Notes under the pieces: generated by a model
Seen by the model: the letters and a program-made list of their open reading frames with translations, nothing else
Database searches by the model: none
Told to the model about the DNA's origin: nothing
Assembly: GCA_964436045.1 (NCBI GenBank)
Contig: CAYTBN010000018.1
Span: 47,049 to 111,048, forward strand
Source of the DNA: CAYTBN01 sp964436045
GTDB lineage: Bacteria > Myxococcota_A > UBA796 > UBA9615 > CAYRNR01
Direction: 5' to 3'
DNA length: 64,000 nucleotides
Program-made: the position numbers and the translations under genes
Part shown: positions 16,449 to 24,575 of the stretch, in pieces
Numbering within the stretch: the stretch's first letter is position 1
Layout of the letters: every line of letters starts with the position of its first letter

Positions 16449-18139
16449 CCGACGCCCGCCGCGACCTCCTGCGCGCGCTCGGTCCGTGGGCCGCGCTGGG
16501 CGGCACCCTGGCGCTGGTGGTGGGCGTTCGCTGGCTGGCGTACACCCATGTCGACCTGCGCGACGTGCCGGGGCCCGCCAGCGCCCAGTTCGTGATGCTG
16601 GCGGAGACCGGCCGCTTCTACAACTGGACCATCTGGTTGCTGGCGGCGTTTCGGGATCACAGCGGTCTCGACCCGGTGACGTCCGCCCATACGTTGATGC
16701 TGCTGGCGGGGGTGCTGGCGTCGACGGGCGCGATGATGGCCGGGGGGGCCCTCGGCGGCTGGCGGGGGGCCGTGGGGGCGGGGGCCGTCGCCGCGCTCTG
16801 GAGCCCATTCGCACTCACCTCGCTGCTTGTGGGCGCAGATGCACCCGCCACCGCCGGCGCCTGGCTCGGAGTGGGGCTGTGCCTGCTGGCGGGACGCACC
16901 CGCTGGGCGGGCCTCCCGATGAGCTTCGGCGGGGCCCTGATGGCGCTGCTCACCCTGGGCGTCAAGCAGGTGGCGCTGCCGGCGATCCCGCTGCTGGCAG
17001 TGGCTCCCCTGATCGGCGGCCGCCGTTGGCCCTGGCGGCTGGCCCACACCCTGTGTTTGCTGGCCGGAGCCTGGCTCGGCTACGACCTGGTCACGGGATA
17101 CCACCAGATGGACACCGCCGCCGCGGTCGCCAACCCTGGGCTGGGGACCATCCGGGAGGGCTGGCAACTCGTGTTCCAGCTCCGGGCGAACAAGGGTGAC
17201 TCGGGGGCCCTGCCCGATCTGCTCGCGATGGCCGCGTTGGCCGCCGCCCTGCCGCCCTACCGCCGCGGCTGGGTCCGGGCGATCACCCTGGCGATCGGCA
17301 TCCTTGCCATCGGCATCTCGGCGGCGGCCATCGCCAACTTGACCTCGCGGCAGCTGGTGGCCGCAGGGCTGGGGCTGGTCGTGTTGTCCGGAGTACTGCT
17401 GGGCAACGCGGCCCGGGTACTCACGCGCCTGGGGCCCCTCCGCTGGCTGCCCCTCGCGGCCGTGGTGCTCCTGCTGGGCCTCGATTCCCTGGCGATGATC
17501 CACGCATGGTCGGACCTCCGCACGACGGCCGCTGGCACCGAGCCCGCCTCGTTGCCACGTCCGCCTGGCCCGTGGCAGTGGCGGCACCAGCCCCCGAGGT
17601 TCGACGCCACCACCTCCACGGTCGGCGCGATCGAGCTGATGCGGCTGGCCCGTGAGGCCCCGCCCGGTGGCGTCGCGAGCCCTCCGCTCCCCGACCGCCG
17701 CGAGGCCCACCTGGAGTTGGCCGCGGTGCTGGCCGGCAAGCCGGTGCTCGTGCCCCGTCCCGAGGAGTGCTGTACGAATGGCGACGGTGTCGCGGGGTGC
17801 GCCGAGCAGGTGGTGGCGGCGCTGGACGAGGCCGGCGCCACCCTGGTGCTGCCCGCCCGGGACGCCCGCGGCGGCTACGACTACGACCGGCTCGACGGCC
17901 GCTACTGGGAATGGGTGGTGTCCCTCGAAGCTGCTGCACTGGGGCGAGGACGGTTCGAGACCACCACCGAACACTGGCGCGTCTGGTCCGGGCAGGGTAG
18001 CGGCGGTGCCATGCCCTGTCCGCGCTACGCCAAGCTGTATCTGGAGACCGTGCCGCACGACGGAGAACGCAGCGCTCCGCCACCGGCAACTACCGCTCCG
18101 CGGAGTCCGCCTACCAGTCCAGGTCCGCGGCCGCGCTGA
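16445..18139 (+). CDS. Polytopic membrane protein of the cassette
   Basis: 564 residues. About ten hydrophobic segments occupy residues 15-365; the last 190 residues are soluble with a CC pair (ECCTNGDG). It resembles the other GT-C-like membrane proteins of the window in architecture but lacks a clear catalytic acidic motif in its first loop. GTG 16445 overlaps the upstream stop by four bases. The 3' end runs 29 bases into the convergent GH2-like gene, so the two transcripts would be antisense over that stretch. The last 20 or so residues are Pro/Ser/Thr-rich. Confidence 0.65.
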   Translation: MTDARRDLLRALGPWAALGGTLALVVGVRWLAYTHVDLRDVPGPASAQFVMLAETGRFYNWTIWLLAAFRDHSGLDPVTSAHTLMLLAGVLASTGAMMAGGALGGWRGAVGAGAVAALWSPFALTSLLVGADAPATAGAWLGVGLCLLAGRTRWAGLPMSFGGALMALLTLGVKQVALPAIPLLAVAPLIGGRRWPWRLAHTLCLLAGAWLGYDLVTGYHQMDTAAAVANPGLGTIREGWQLVFQLRANKGDSGALPDLLAMAALAAALPPYRRGWVRAITLAIGILAIGISAAAIANLTSRQLVAAGLGLVVLSGVLLGNAARVLTRLGPLRWLPLAAVVLLLGLDSLAMIHAWSDLRTTAAGTEPASLPRPPGPWQWRHQPPRFDATTSTVGAIELMRLAREAPPGGVASPPLPDRREAHLELAAVLAGKPVLVPRPEECCTNGDGVAGCAEQVVAALDEAGATLVLPARDARGGYDYDRLDGRYWEWVVSLEAAALGRGRFETTTEHWRVWSGQGSGGAMPCPRYAKLYLETVPHDGERSAPPPATTAPRSPPTSPGPRPR

Positions 18140-19895
18140 TCCGCTCCAGATCGCGCCAGGTGTCCGGCGCCAGCTCGACCCGTCGCGAGCCGCCGTCGAC
18201 CGCCACGGTCGCTGGTCCCCGGTGCCAGGCCTCCAGCAACACCGTGCCGTCCTGCCCCGCCACCACGCCGACGGTTGTGAGTCCCGGCACCTCGAGCCAG
18301 GCGATGTGACCCACATCCAGCCCGCGAACGCGTAGGCGGGCGCCCGCGCGGCGATCACTGCTGTCCAGCGCGGGCATCCCCAGCTCCTGGGCGGCCCCGG
18401 ACCAGGCCCGCTGCCATTCCGCCCGGTCGCCGGGTGGGCCGGGGGGCGAGATCACCCCGCCCACGGCTCCCTGCTGGCAGGCCTCGACAAAGGTGGTGGC
18501 CGCGCGGGTCGGTCCCACCGCGTCGGTGGCGCCCGTCAGCTCGACGATCCATCCCGGCTCCACGGCCACTGGCCCCGGCCCCCCTCCTGGCCCGGCCTCC
18601 ATCAAACCCTCGGCCGGGAGCGGCCAGGAGCCGAGCTGGACTCCGGCGGCTGGCGTGGCCCGGGGGTCGAGCACCGTCAGGTTCCCGCAGAGTGCGCCCG
18701 CGAGGTCCTTGTCACCCTCGCAGGCCCACAGGGACACCGAGGGATGGGCGGCTGCCCTCCAGGCGATCTCCCGGTCCTGGGCCGCAAGCTCGGACGACCA
18801 CTGCTCCAGCTGGGCGCGGCGCTGCCGCGCATGGACGCCCCGCCACAACGGTCCATCACAACGGGGGAGGACGACCACCGGCAAGCCGAGCTCATCCGCC
18901 TCGGCCAGCCACTCGGATGATGGCGCCGAGCCATGCACCTCCAGGGCGTTGATACCGGCACCCCGCCAGCCCCTCAGGTGGGCGTGGGGCGGGCGATCGG
19001 TCTCCGCCCGGATCGCCATCATCCGCAACGGCGCGCGGTCCAGCAGCAGCCCTCCATCTTCGAAAGAGACCGCACGCACCCCCGCGCGCACGCTGACCCG
19101 GTCCAGCACCTGCTCCGCGTCGTCGACCAGCGTGAGTGCCAGATGGACCAGTCCACCGCCCTCCTCATCGTCTGGCCTCCAGCGCGGGCCGGGCCAGGCC
19201 ATGGGGGGTACGCGGGCGATCCCCTCGGCGTCGACGACTCCGCTGCCTCCCCAGTTCAGCCGCTCTCCGTCGAGCCAGGCCTCCACGTGAACCCGGGCCC
19301 CCGATGGGCCGCCGCGGACCCGGGCCGCTGCCCCCACGGACTTGCCGTCGGCCACCAGGGCACCGTCGCGGATCCACGCCTCGGGATGGAGGACCAGGTG
19401 CACTCCGTCGCCCAGTGCGCCCGTCCATAGGCAACCGTTGGTCACCACGAGGGGTTGGCCCGCGGGCTCCTCGACCACGATCCGCAGCCGGTTTTCGCCC
19501 GCCACCAGGCCGTCTCCCACCGGGACTTCCGCCGTCCCGAGACCGCTGTCCACGGGCGCCAATTGCCGGTCGTTGATTGTCACGGTCGCCCGCCACCAGA
19601 GCCCCGGCATGACCAGGGTCGCCCGCGCGCTCCCGCGCCCGGCGGGCAGGTGGAACGCCGTGTCGTAGGTCACCGGTGCGCGGGGTTTGCAGGGATCGTC
19701 GGCCGCGGCGCCAGGGAGCGGCCCGCCTCCCGAACGAATCCAGTCGTCGAGGTGGATCCGGGATTGTACGGCCGTGTCGTCCGCGGCCGGAGCCAGCGGT
19801 GCGGGGACCACCTCTGCAGCCGGCCGGCACCCGGCCAGGCCGAGCCCCAGGATTCCCAGGAGGATTCCAAGGCGGCATCGGAGCCGTCGCAGCAT
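18111..19895 (-). CDS. Lipoprotein resembling glycoside hydrolase family 2
   Basis: 594 residues. The signal MLRRLRCRLGILLGILGLGL ends in a lipobox (LAGC). The mature protein has the domain order of GH2 enzymes: an N-terminal sugar-binding jelly roll (WWRATVTINDRQL, then the VAGENRLRIVVEE strand), an Ig-like middle, and a barrel-like part with LLLDRAPLRMMAIRAE, the GINALEVHG strand and LGLPVVVLP. The acid/base Asn-Glu of active GH2 enzymes is not apparent, so it may be a degenerate sugar-binding surface protein. A good Shine-Dalgarno (GGGAGG) precedes ATG 19895. It overlaps the convergent membrane gene by 29 bases. Confidence 0.6.
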   Translation of the reverse strand: MLRRLRCRLGILLGILGLGLAGCRPAAEVVPAPLAPAADDTAVQSRIHLDDWIRSGGGPLPGAAADDPCKPRAPVTYDTAFHLPAGRGSARATLVMPGLWWRATVTINDRQLAPVDSGLGTAEVPVGDGLVAGENRLRIVVEEPAGQPLVVTNGCLWTGALGDGVHLVLHPEAWIRDGALVADGKSVGAAARVRGGPSGARVHVEAWLDGERLNWGGSGVVDAEGIARVPPMAWPGPRWRPDDEEGGGLVHLALTLVDDAEQVLDRVSVRAGVRAVSFEDGGLLLDRAPLRMMAIRAETDRPPHAHLRGWRGAGINALEVHGSAPSSEWLAEADELGLPVVVLPRCDGPLWRGVHARQRRAQLEQWSSELAAQDREIAWRAAAHPSVSLWACEGDKDLAGALCGNLTVLDPRATPAAGVQLGSWPLPAEGLMEAGPGGGPGPVAVEPGWIVELTGATDAVGPTRAATTFVEACQQGAVGGVISPPGPPGDRAEWQRAWSGAAQELGMPALDSSDRRAGARLRVRGLDVGHIAWLEVPGLTTVGVVAGQDGTVLLEAWHRGPATVAVDGGSRRVELAPDTWRDLERISAAADLDW

Positions 19896-19991
19896 GCACC
19901 TCCCACTCGTCTGCCGCAGCGTAGCAGCGATCGGCGGGTACGTCTTCGGATGGGGAACCCGATCCTGTATCCTCGCCGACACGGGAGAACC

Positions 19992-20627
19992 ATGGACAGC
20001 GCCCCCCCGACGCCGCGCATCAGCCGTCGCCGCGCACTGGAGATCGGGGGACTGCTGTTGATCGCGTCGTGGTTCGTGTTCGCCGTCGTCGCCGAGTGGG
20101 TTCGACCCGGGGCCGGGGGTGAGGCCGACCGCCAGGTGCGGGACAAGGGGATGTTCGAGGCTCGCTACTCCGCCGGCTGGCTGACCCGCTACGTCAGGCA
20201 CAACGGCGCGTTCCCCGCTGTCTTGCCTCACAACATGCTGGTCGGGACCCACGGGGGTGTGGTCGAGGCCTGCGTTGACGACGCCGCGGACCTCGCCCGT
20301 TGCGACGCGGACTGGGCCTGGTGTGCCCGGGATCTGACGGTGCGGGCCCTGGCCTGCCCCCCCAATGACGCGCCCCAAGACGGGGGGTACGAGTTCACCC
20401 TCTGGCCCCAGACCGGGCCGGCGAAGGCGCTGTGGGTGATCGGCGCCGACGTGGTGGTGCCCGAACCGCAGGTGTTCGAGCCGCCGGTCAACCGCGGCGG
20501 TGCGCCCCACGGCGGCCCCCCGACGTCAGGTCCCGACGGTCCCCAGGGGCCTCCCCTGCACGGCGGCGCCCCCCCGCCCCCCGATCATGGCCCCGGGTTG
20601 CCGAACGGCAAGTCACCGTCCTCGTAG
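19992..20627 (+). CDS. Single-pass membrane protein, unknown function
   Basis: 211 residues with an N-terminal transmembrane helix (about 19-38, ALEIGGLLLIASWFVFAVV), a central domain with three or four cysteines and several tryptophans, and a Pro/Gly-rich low-complexity tail of about 50 residues. Start ATG 19992 follows GGGAGAA. No family recognised. Its 3' end overlaps the convergent GT39-like gene by 43 bases, which falls within the low-complexity tail. Confidence 0.55.
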   Translation: MDSAPPTPRISRRRALEIGGLLLIASWFVFAVVAEWVRPGAGGEADRQVRDKGMFEARYSAGWLTRYVRHNGAFPAVLPHNMLVGTHGGVVEACVDDAADLARCDADWAWCARDLTVRALACPPNDAPQDGGYEFTLWPQTGPAKALWVIGADVVVPEPQVFEPPVNRGGAPHGGPPTSGPDGPQGPPLHGGAPPPPDHGPGLPNGKSPSS

Positions 20628-22162
20628 GGCAAGAATCGGGGCAGGGGCGCCACCACATAAAACCGCGGTGGCCACAGCACGTCACCCACTCCGATGCGCG
20701 GTGGGATCTCGAAGTCGGTGATCGTGCGGCCCGAGGAGACCACCCGATCCTGCTTCCAGACCAGGGCCGAGTGGGGTTGCCACCACTGGACCGCCGCCGG
20801 GATCCAGCCCGCCGAGAACAGCAGCGCCATCCCGATCACGATACCCCACACAAGTCGGCGGTGAAGGGCGGGGAGGACGGCCAACCAGGCGGTGGCTGCG
20901 ATGGCCACGAACGGCGCCAGTGAGACCGCGTAGCGCAGCTCCCGATTGTCCGACAGGTTCACCAAGAAGAGGGCCAACAGTCCCGAGCAGGCCACGGGCG
21001 CCAGCCGACGGCGGAGGCGCGGGTGGATCAGGCAGATCGGCGTGCCGACGAGCGCCAGCAGGTACCACGCCCGGGGCATCGAGCGCGCCAGCGCCCACGG
21101 GTAGAACAACCAGCCGGTCAGAGACGCGGCTCCAGGGTCCCCCTCGGCGACGCCGGACTCGGCCGAGAACATCGTGACGACCAGGGCCACCTCGCGGGCG
21201 TGCGGTATGTACCAGCTCCCGGCCAGCCAGCCGGCCACCAGCACCGCGGCTCCGAACGCCAGCACACCCCGCAACCCCTCGTGCTCCGTCAGCAGGGCAA
21301 CGACCAGCAGGACCACCGAGGCCAGCCCCAGTCCGTGCCACCACACGCCGAAGAAGTAGGCCCGCCCCGCGGTTTCGATCCAGAAACCCTCGGGTGCAGC
21401 GCCATCAATGGCTCCGGTGGCCATCAGGTCCCGGTACCAGGCCAGCGTGTCCAGGCCCAGCCAGGCAGCCACCCCCAGCAGCGGAATACCCACGAGGGCG
21501 CTTCGCACAGGCCAGCGGCGGACCGTCTCGGCCACCGGACCGGCGAGCAGCCACAGCCAGGCCCCCATCAGGAACACCCCGGCGATGAACTTGGCCAGCA
21601 GAGCCACGCCGAACAGCGCGCCGGCCACGAACACCCACCACGGCTTGCGCAGCCGGTCCGACCGCAGCAGCGCCCACAGCGATGCGACGATCGCCGCAGC
21701 CAGGGGGAAATCCAGCAGGAACTTGCGGGACAGGGACACCACGATCGGCATCGCCGACACCATCACCGCCGCCGTCGCGCCCGCCCCGTCACCCAGCGCG
21801 CGCCGAGCGATGCCGTAGGTGGCCAGCACCATGACGATCAGCCAGGGCGTGATGCTCAGGTTGGCCGCTTCGGTCGAGAATCCACGGGCGAGCCAGAACG
21901 CCGGCTGGGCGCAGAGGAACACCAGCGGCGGATAGGCCGAGCGGACCGCGTCCACCCCATCCAGCAGTCCGCCCATCCCCCCCTCCTGCCAGGCGGACAG
22001 GATGATCTCGGCCTTGGTCAGATGGTGCCACTCGTCCGATTCGGGGGGTCCCTGGTCCGCCAGCAGCCACGCCACCTGGAGCGCCCAGGCCAGCAACGCC
22101 CAGGCGACCACCAGGGTCGTGATCCCGTGTCGGGTCCAAAAAGCTCGCAGCACCGCGCGCAT
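20585..22162 (-). CDS. GT39/ArnT-like membrane glycosyltransferase
   Basis: 525 residues with about eleven to thirteen hydrophobic helices and a short C-terminal periplasmic part. The first extracytoplasmic loop carries the acidic ESDEWHHL motif expected of family 39/83 transferases, which use polyprenyl-phosphate sugars to glycosylate lipid or protein on the outer leaflet. A further signature-like stretch is SRKFLLDFPLA. ATG 22162 is chosen because the upstream frame is low-quality high-GC sequence. Specificity unknown; with the 13.6-18.1 kb cassette it makes a cluster of surface-glycan-type genes. Confidence 0.75.
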   Translation of the reverse strand: MRAVLRAFWTRHGITTLVVAWALLAWALQVAWLLADQGPPESDEWHHLTKAEIILSAWQEGGMGGLLDGVDAVRSAYPPLVFLCAQPAFWLARGFSTEAANLSITPWLIVMVLATYGIARRALGDGAGATAAVMVSAMPIVVSLSRKFLLDFPLAAAIVASLWALLRSDRLRKPWWVFVAGALFGVALLAKFIAGVFLMGAWLWLLAGPVAETVRRWPVRSALVGIPLLGVAAWLGLDTLAWYRDLMATGAIDGAAPEGFWIETAGRAYFFGVWWHGLGLASVVLLVVALLTEHEGLRGVLAFGAAVLVAGWLAGSWYIPHAREVALVVTMFSAESGVAEGDPGAASLTGWLFYPWALARSMPRAWYLLALVGTPICLIHPRLRRRLAPVACSGLLALFLVNLSDNRELRYAVSLAPFVAIAATAWLAVLPALHRRLVWGIVIGMALLFSAGWIPAAVQWWQPHSALVWKQDRVVSSGRTITDFEIPPRIGVGDVLWPPRFYVVAPLPRFLPYEDGDLPFGNPGP

Positions 22163-22272
22163 CCGCCCGAGCCTCCCGGAGGTCACGATACCAGTCCCAG
22201 CCCGGCGCTTCAGCCGGGGTGTTCCGGCGGTGGGAAGCAATCGCGGGCGCCCGGGGTTCCTGCGCCAGACCG

Positions 22273-22779
22273 ATGTCAGCACCCCTCGCACCCGCGGCCG
22301 TCCTGGTGGCCCTCGCCCTGGCGGTGGAGCCCCCGCCGCCAAAGGCATCGTCCCAACTCGAGGTGGAGCTCGAGCGGCTGGACTGCGATGTCTGGGGCGG
22401 CGATGGTGACAACCTGCCCGCGATCTGGACGTTGATCGCGGTGATGACGGTCCACAACCGGGGCGATACGCCGGTCGTCGTCGACGGTGGCGTCTGGCGC
22501 GCCGTCATCGGCGAGGGCATGGTCCGGGGCCGGTACCGGGGACAGCCGCTGGAGATCGCGGCGGGCGAGCAGGCCACGCTGATCTCCGACGGTCACCTGA
22601 GCCTGGACAATCTGGCCCGGATTCGCGAAGGCACCCGGACGGCCGCCGAGCGCACGCCGCGCCGCCTCACCGGCCAGCTCGAGTTCCTCCACGGCGTGGA
22701 CCGCCGATATACCCCGATCTCGGCAGTCTCCATCCTGAAATGCGGGATGGAGACTGCGGAGTTCCCGATTCCGAAATGA
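22273..22779 (+). CDS. Secreted protein, unknown function; 3' end inside a palindromic element
   Basis: 168 residues with a hydrophobic N-terminus (APAAVLVALALAV) likely serving as signal peptide. The core (about 30-150) has the look of a small beta-sandwich: IAVMTVHNRGDTPVVVDGG and LEIAAGEQATL resemble LEA14-like or intracellular-adhesion-type domains, but this is weak. The last 19 or so codons and the TGA lie within the palindromic element at 22723-22916, so the original C-terminus may have been replaced when that element arrived. Start ATG 22273. Confidence 0.5.
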   Translation: MSAPLAPAAVLVALALAVEPPPPKASSQLEVELERLDCDVWGGDGDNLPAIWTLIAVMTVHNRGDTPVVVDGGVWRAVIGEGMVRGRYRGQPLEIAAGEQATLISDGHLSLDNLARIREGTRTAAERTPRRLTGQLEFLHGVDRRYTPISAVSILKCGMETAEFPIPK

Positions 22780-22916
22780 GTCATTTTTCGCGAGGTCGAG
22801 GCGGGGCGGCCATCCGCGGGCAAGCGTTTCCGCGGAGACGTACTCGTGTACGTCGCACAAGGAAACGGGCAGACCAACGCAGAGATCGCGGAAAAGGGCC
22901 ATTTCGGGACGGGAAC
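22723..22916. repeat. Nested palindromic element
   Basis: A 194-base structure of stacked inverted repeats. First hairpin: gcagtctccatcc (22723-22735) with ggatggagactgc (22745-22757), perfect 13-base arms. Second, a large nested foldback: outer imperfect arms 22761-22793 and 22886-22916 (about 31 bases, ends gttcccg/cgggaac and tcgcg), a middle stem cgtttcc/ggaaacg (22825-22831 with 22861-22867), and an apex gacgtac/gtacgtc (22837-22843 with 22848-22854) around a TCGT loop. It overlaps the end of the upstream gene and lies before a sigma-54 activator gene. It has no convincing ORF of its own. Candidates are a MITE or REP-type mobile palindrome, or a structured RNA. Confidence 0.7.
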
Positions 22917-23023
22917 TCGGTTCAAGGGCGCTGGCACGACTGCATGGACCCGTGAGATCATCCGCTCGTTCCGTCCCGGAAATTCCGGCCCGCTGACGGA
23001 CGGACGGAGGTCGCATCCCACGC

Positions 23024-24415
23024 GTGAAGACCAGCTCGCCACCCCCGATCGGTGATGGATTCGCCGAAGTGGTCCTCGACACCTTGCCGGACGGCGTGTT
23101 CGCGGTGGATCGCGAGGGGCGCATCACCGCGTTCAATCGGGCCGCGGAGCAGATCAGCGGCACCGGGCGATCCGCCGCGCTGGGACGGCCGCTCCTCGAG
23201 GTGATCCGCTGCGACCCCGGAATGCTCGACGATGCCCTGCGAAGCACCCTCGAGACCGGGAAGCCGGCGATCAATCAGGCGTTCTACGTGCGGCAACACG
23301 ACGGCCACCAGCTACCGATCAGCGTCAGCCTCGCGGAGCTGCCGGGGCCCACCGGGAGCCGAGGGGGCGCCGTCGGGGCGTTCCGCGACCTGACCGGAGT
23401 GTTCGAGGGCTACCTCTCCGGCGGCAAGCGCGACCCGAGGGGTGATCTGCGCAAGCAGCTGCTCCAGCAGAGCGCGTTCGCCGACATCATCAGCCGCAAC
23501 CACGAGATGCGGAAGATCTTCGCCATCCTGCCGGAAGTCGCCGCGTCTTCCAGCGCCATCCTGATCGAGGGCCCGGGGGGGGCGGGCAAGGAGCTGCTGG
23601 CCGGGGCGATCCACGGCCACAGCCCGCGCAGCCGCCGGCCCCTGCTGGTGGTCAACTGCGGCGCACTGACCGGGACCGCCCTGGAGTCGGAGTTGTTCGG
23701 CCACGCGGCCGGCGCGTTCACCGGCGCCCGGCGCGATCGCCGTGGACGGATCGTCCAGGCGAACGGCGGCACCGTGTTCCTCGACGAGATCGGCGAATTG
23801 ACGCCAGCGGTGCAGGTCCGCTTGTTACGCCTGCTGCAGGAGGGTGAGGTGGAACCGCTGGGCTCGACACGAGTGGCGCAGGTCGACACCCGGGTGATCG
23901 CGGCCACCCGCCACGATCTGGAGGAGCGGGTGAATCGCGGCGTCCTGCGGGAAGACCTGTACTACCGGCTGGGCGCCGTGCGGCTGACCTTGCCGCCCCT
24001 GGCCGCGCGCCGCGAGGACATCCCGTTGCTGGTGGATCACTGCCTCGGCCGCTTGCGGACGCGCCGCAACAAGGAGGTCGTCGGGATCGAACCGGAGGCG
24101 CTGGCGCTGCTGATGCAACACGAGTTCCCCGGCAACGTGCGGGAGCTGGAAGGCGCCGTCGAGTACGCGTTCGTCCTGTGTCCCGGCGGCCTGATTCGCG
24201 CATCCCAGCTGCCCCCGAGGCTGCTCGCGGCCGTGCGCGGCGAGGCTGAGCCCCGCCCCGAGAGCCTGGCAGACCTGGAGGCTGGTTACCTGCGCGAGGC
24301 GCTGGGACGGCACGGACACAACGTCAGCGCCACCGCGCGGGAGCTGGGTCTGCACCGGACCACCCTGTGGAGGCGGATGCGCAGGCTCGGGATCCGCCGC
24401 CCGTCCGGACGGTAG
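23024..24415 (+). CDS. Sigma-54-dependent transcriptional activator with PAS domain
   Basis: 463 residues in the classic three-part layout. An N-terminal PAS domain (about 10-130; VLDTLPDGVFAVDREGRI and TAFNRAAEQISG) senses an unknown signal. The AAA+ domain (about 155-390) has Walker A GPGGAGKE, the sigma-54-contacting GAFTGA loop, Walker B GTVFLDEIGEL and REDLYYRL. A Fis-type HTH closes the protein (NVSATARELGLHRTTLWRRM). The start is GTG 23024. It sits directly upstream of an outer membrane channel and ABC importer and is the obvious candidate regulator of them; RpoN is encoded at 42270-43700 in this window. Confidence 0.92.
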   Translation: MKTSSPPPIGDGFAEVVLDTLPDGVFAVDREGRITAFNRAAEQISGTGRSAALGRPLLEVIRCDPGMLDDALRSTLETGKPAINQAFYVRQHDGHQLPISVSLAELPGPTGSRGGAVGAFRDLTGVFEGYLSGGKRDPRGDLRKQLLQQSAFADIISRNHEMRKIFAILPEVAASSSAILIEGPGGAGKELLAGAIHGHSPRSRRPLLVVNCGALTGTALESELFGHAAGAFTGARRDRRGRIVQANGGTVFLDEIGELTPAVQVRLLRLLQEGEVEPLGSTRVAQVDTRVIAATRHDLEERVNRGVLREDLYYRLGAVRLTLPPLAARREDIPLLVDHCLGRLRTRRNKEVVGIEPEALALLMQHEFPGNVRELEGAVEYAFVLCPGGLIRASQLPPRLLAAVRGEAEPRPESLADLEAGYLREALGRHGHNVSATARELGLHRTTLWRRMRRLGIRRPSGR

Positions 24416-24455
24416 TGTTGCGTTTTCGCTACACTCCCTGAGCCATAGTGTTGCG
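24413..24455 (+). promoter_or_regulatory. Paired TAGTGTTGCG repeats, possible activator binding sites
   Basis: TAGTGTTGCG occurs at 24413-24422 and again at 24446-24455, 33 bases apart (about three helical turns). Each is followed by partly complementary sequence (CGCTACACT and GCAACTA), making imperfect dyads. The position, 120-160 bases before the channel gene and just after the sigma-54 activator gene, fits upstream activating sequences. No GG-N10-GC promoter was found between them and the gene, which weakens the case. The remaining 160-base gap shows nothing else. Confidence 0.4.
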
Positions 24456-24575
24456 CAGCTGCAACTACCCGCGGGCATAAAGAGCCGTAAACGCACGTTA
24501 TCACTACGGTTTTCTCCGATTCGACAGTTCAGGCCCTCCACTGGTATATCTCGACGGGTGCTTGCGGGAGGATCC

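Noticed and set aside
22931..22947. TGGCAC resembling a sigma-54 -24 element upstream of the activator gene
   Set aside because: The -12 GC is not at the required 10-base spacing after GG; the word CATG follows instead of TTGC.
22740..23055. Small open frames within the palindromic element
   Set aside because: Both strands and several frames are open because the arms mirror each other; no ribosome binding site and no recognisable protein.
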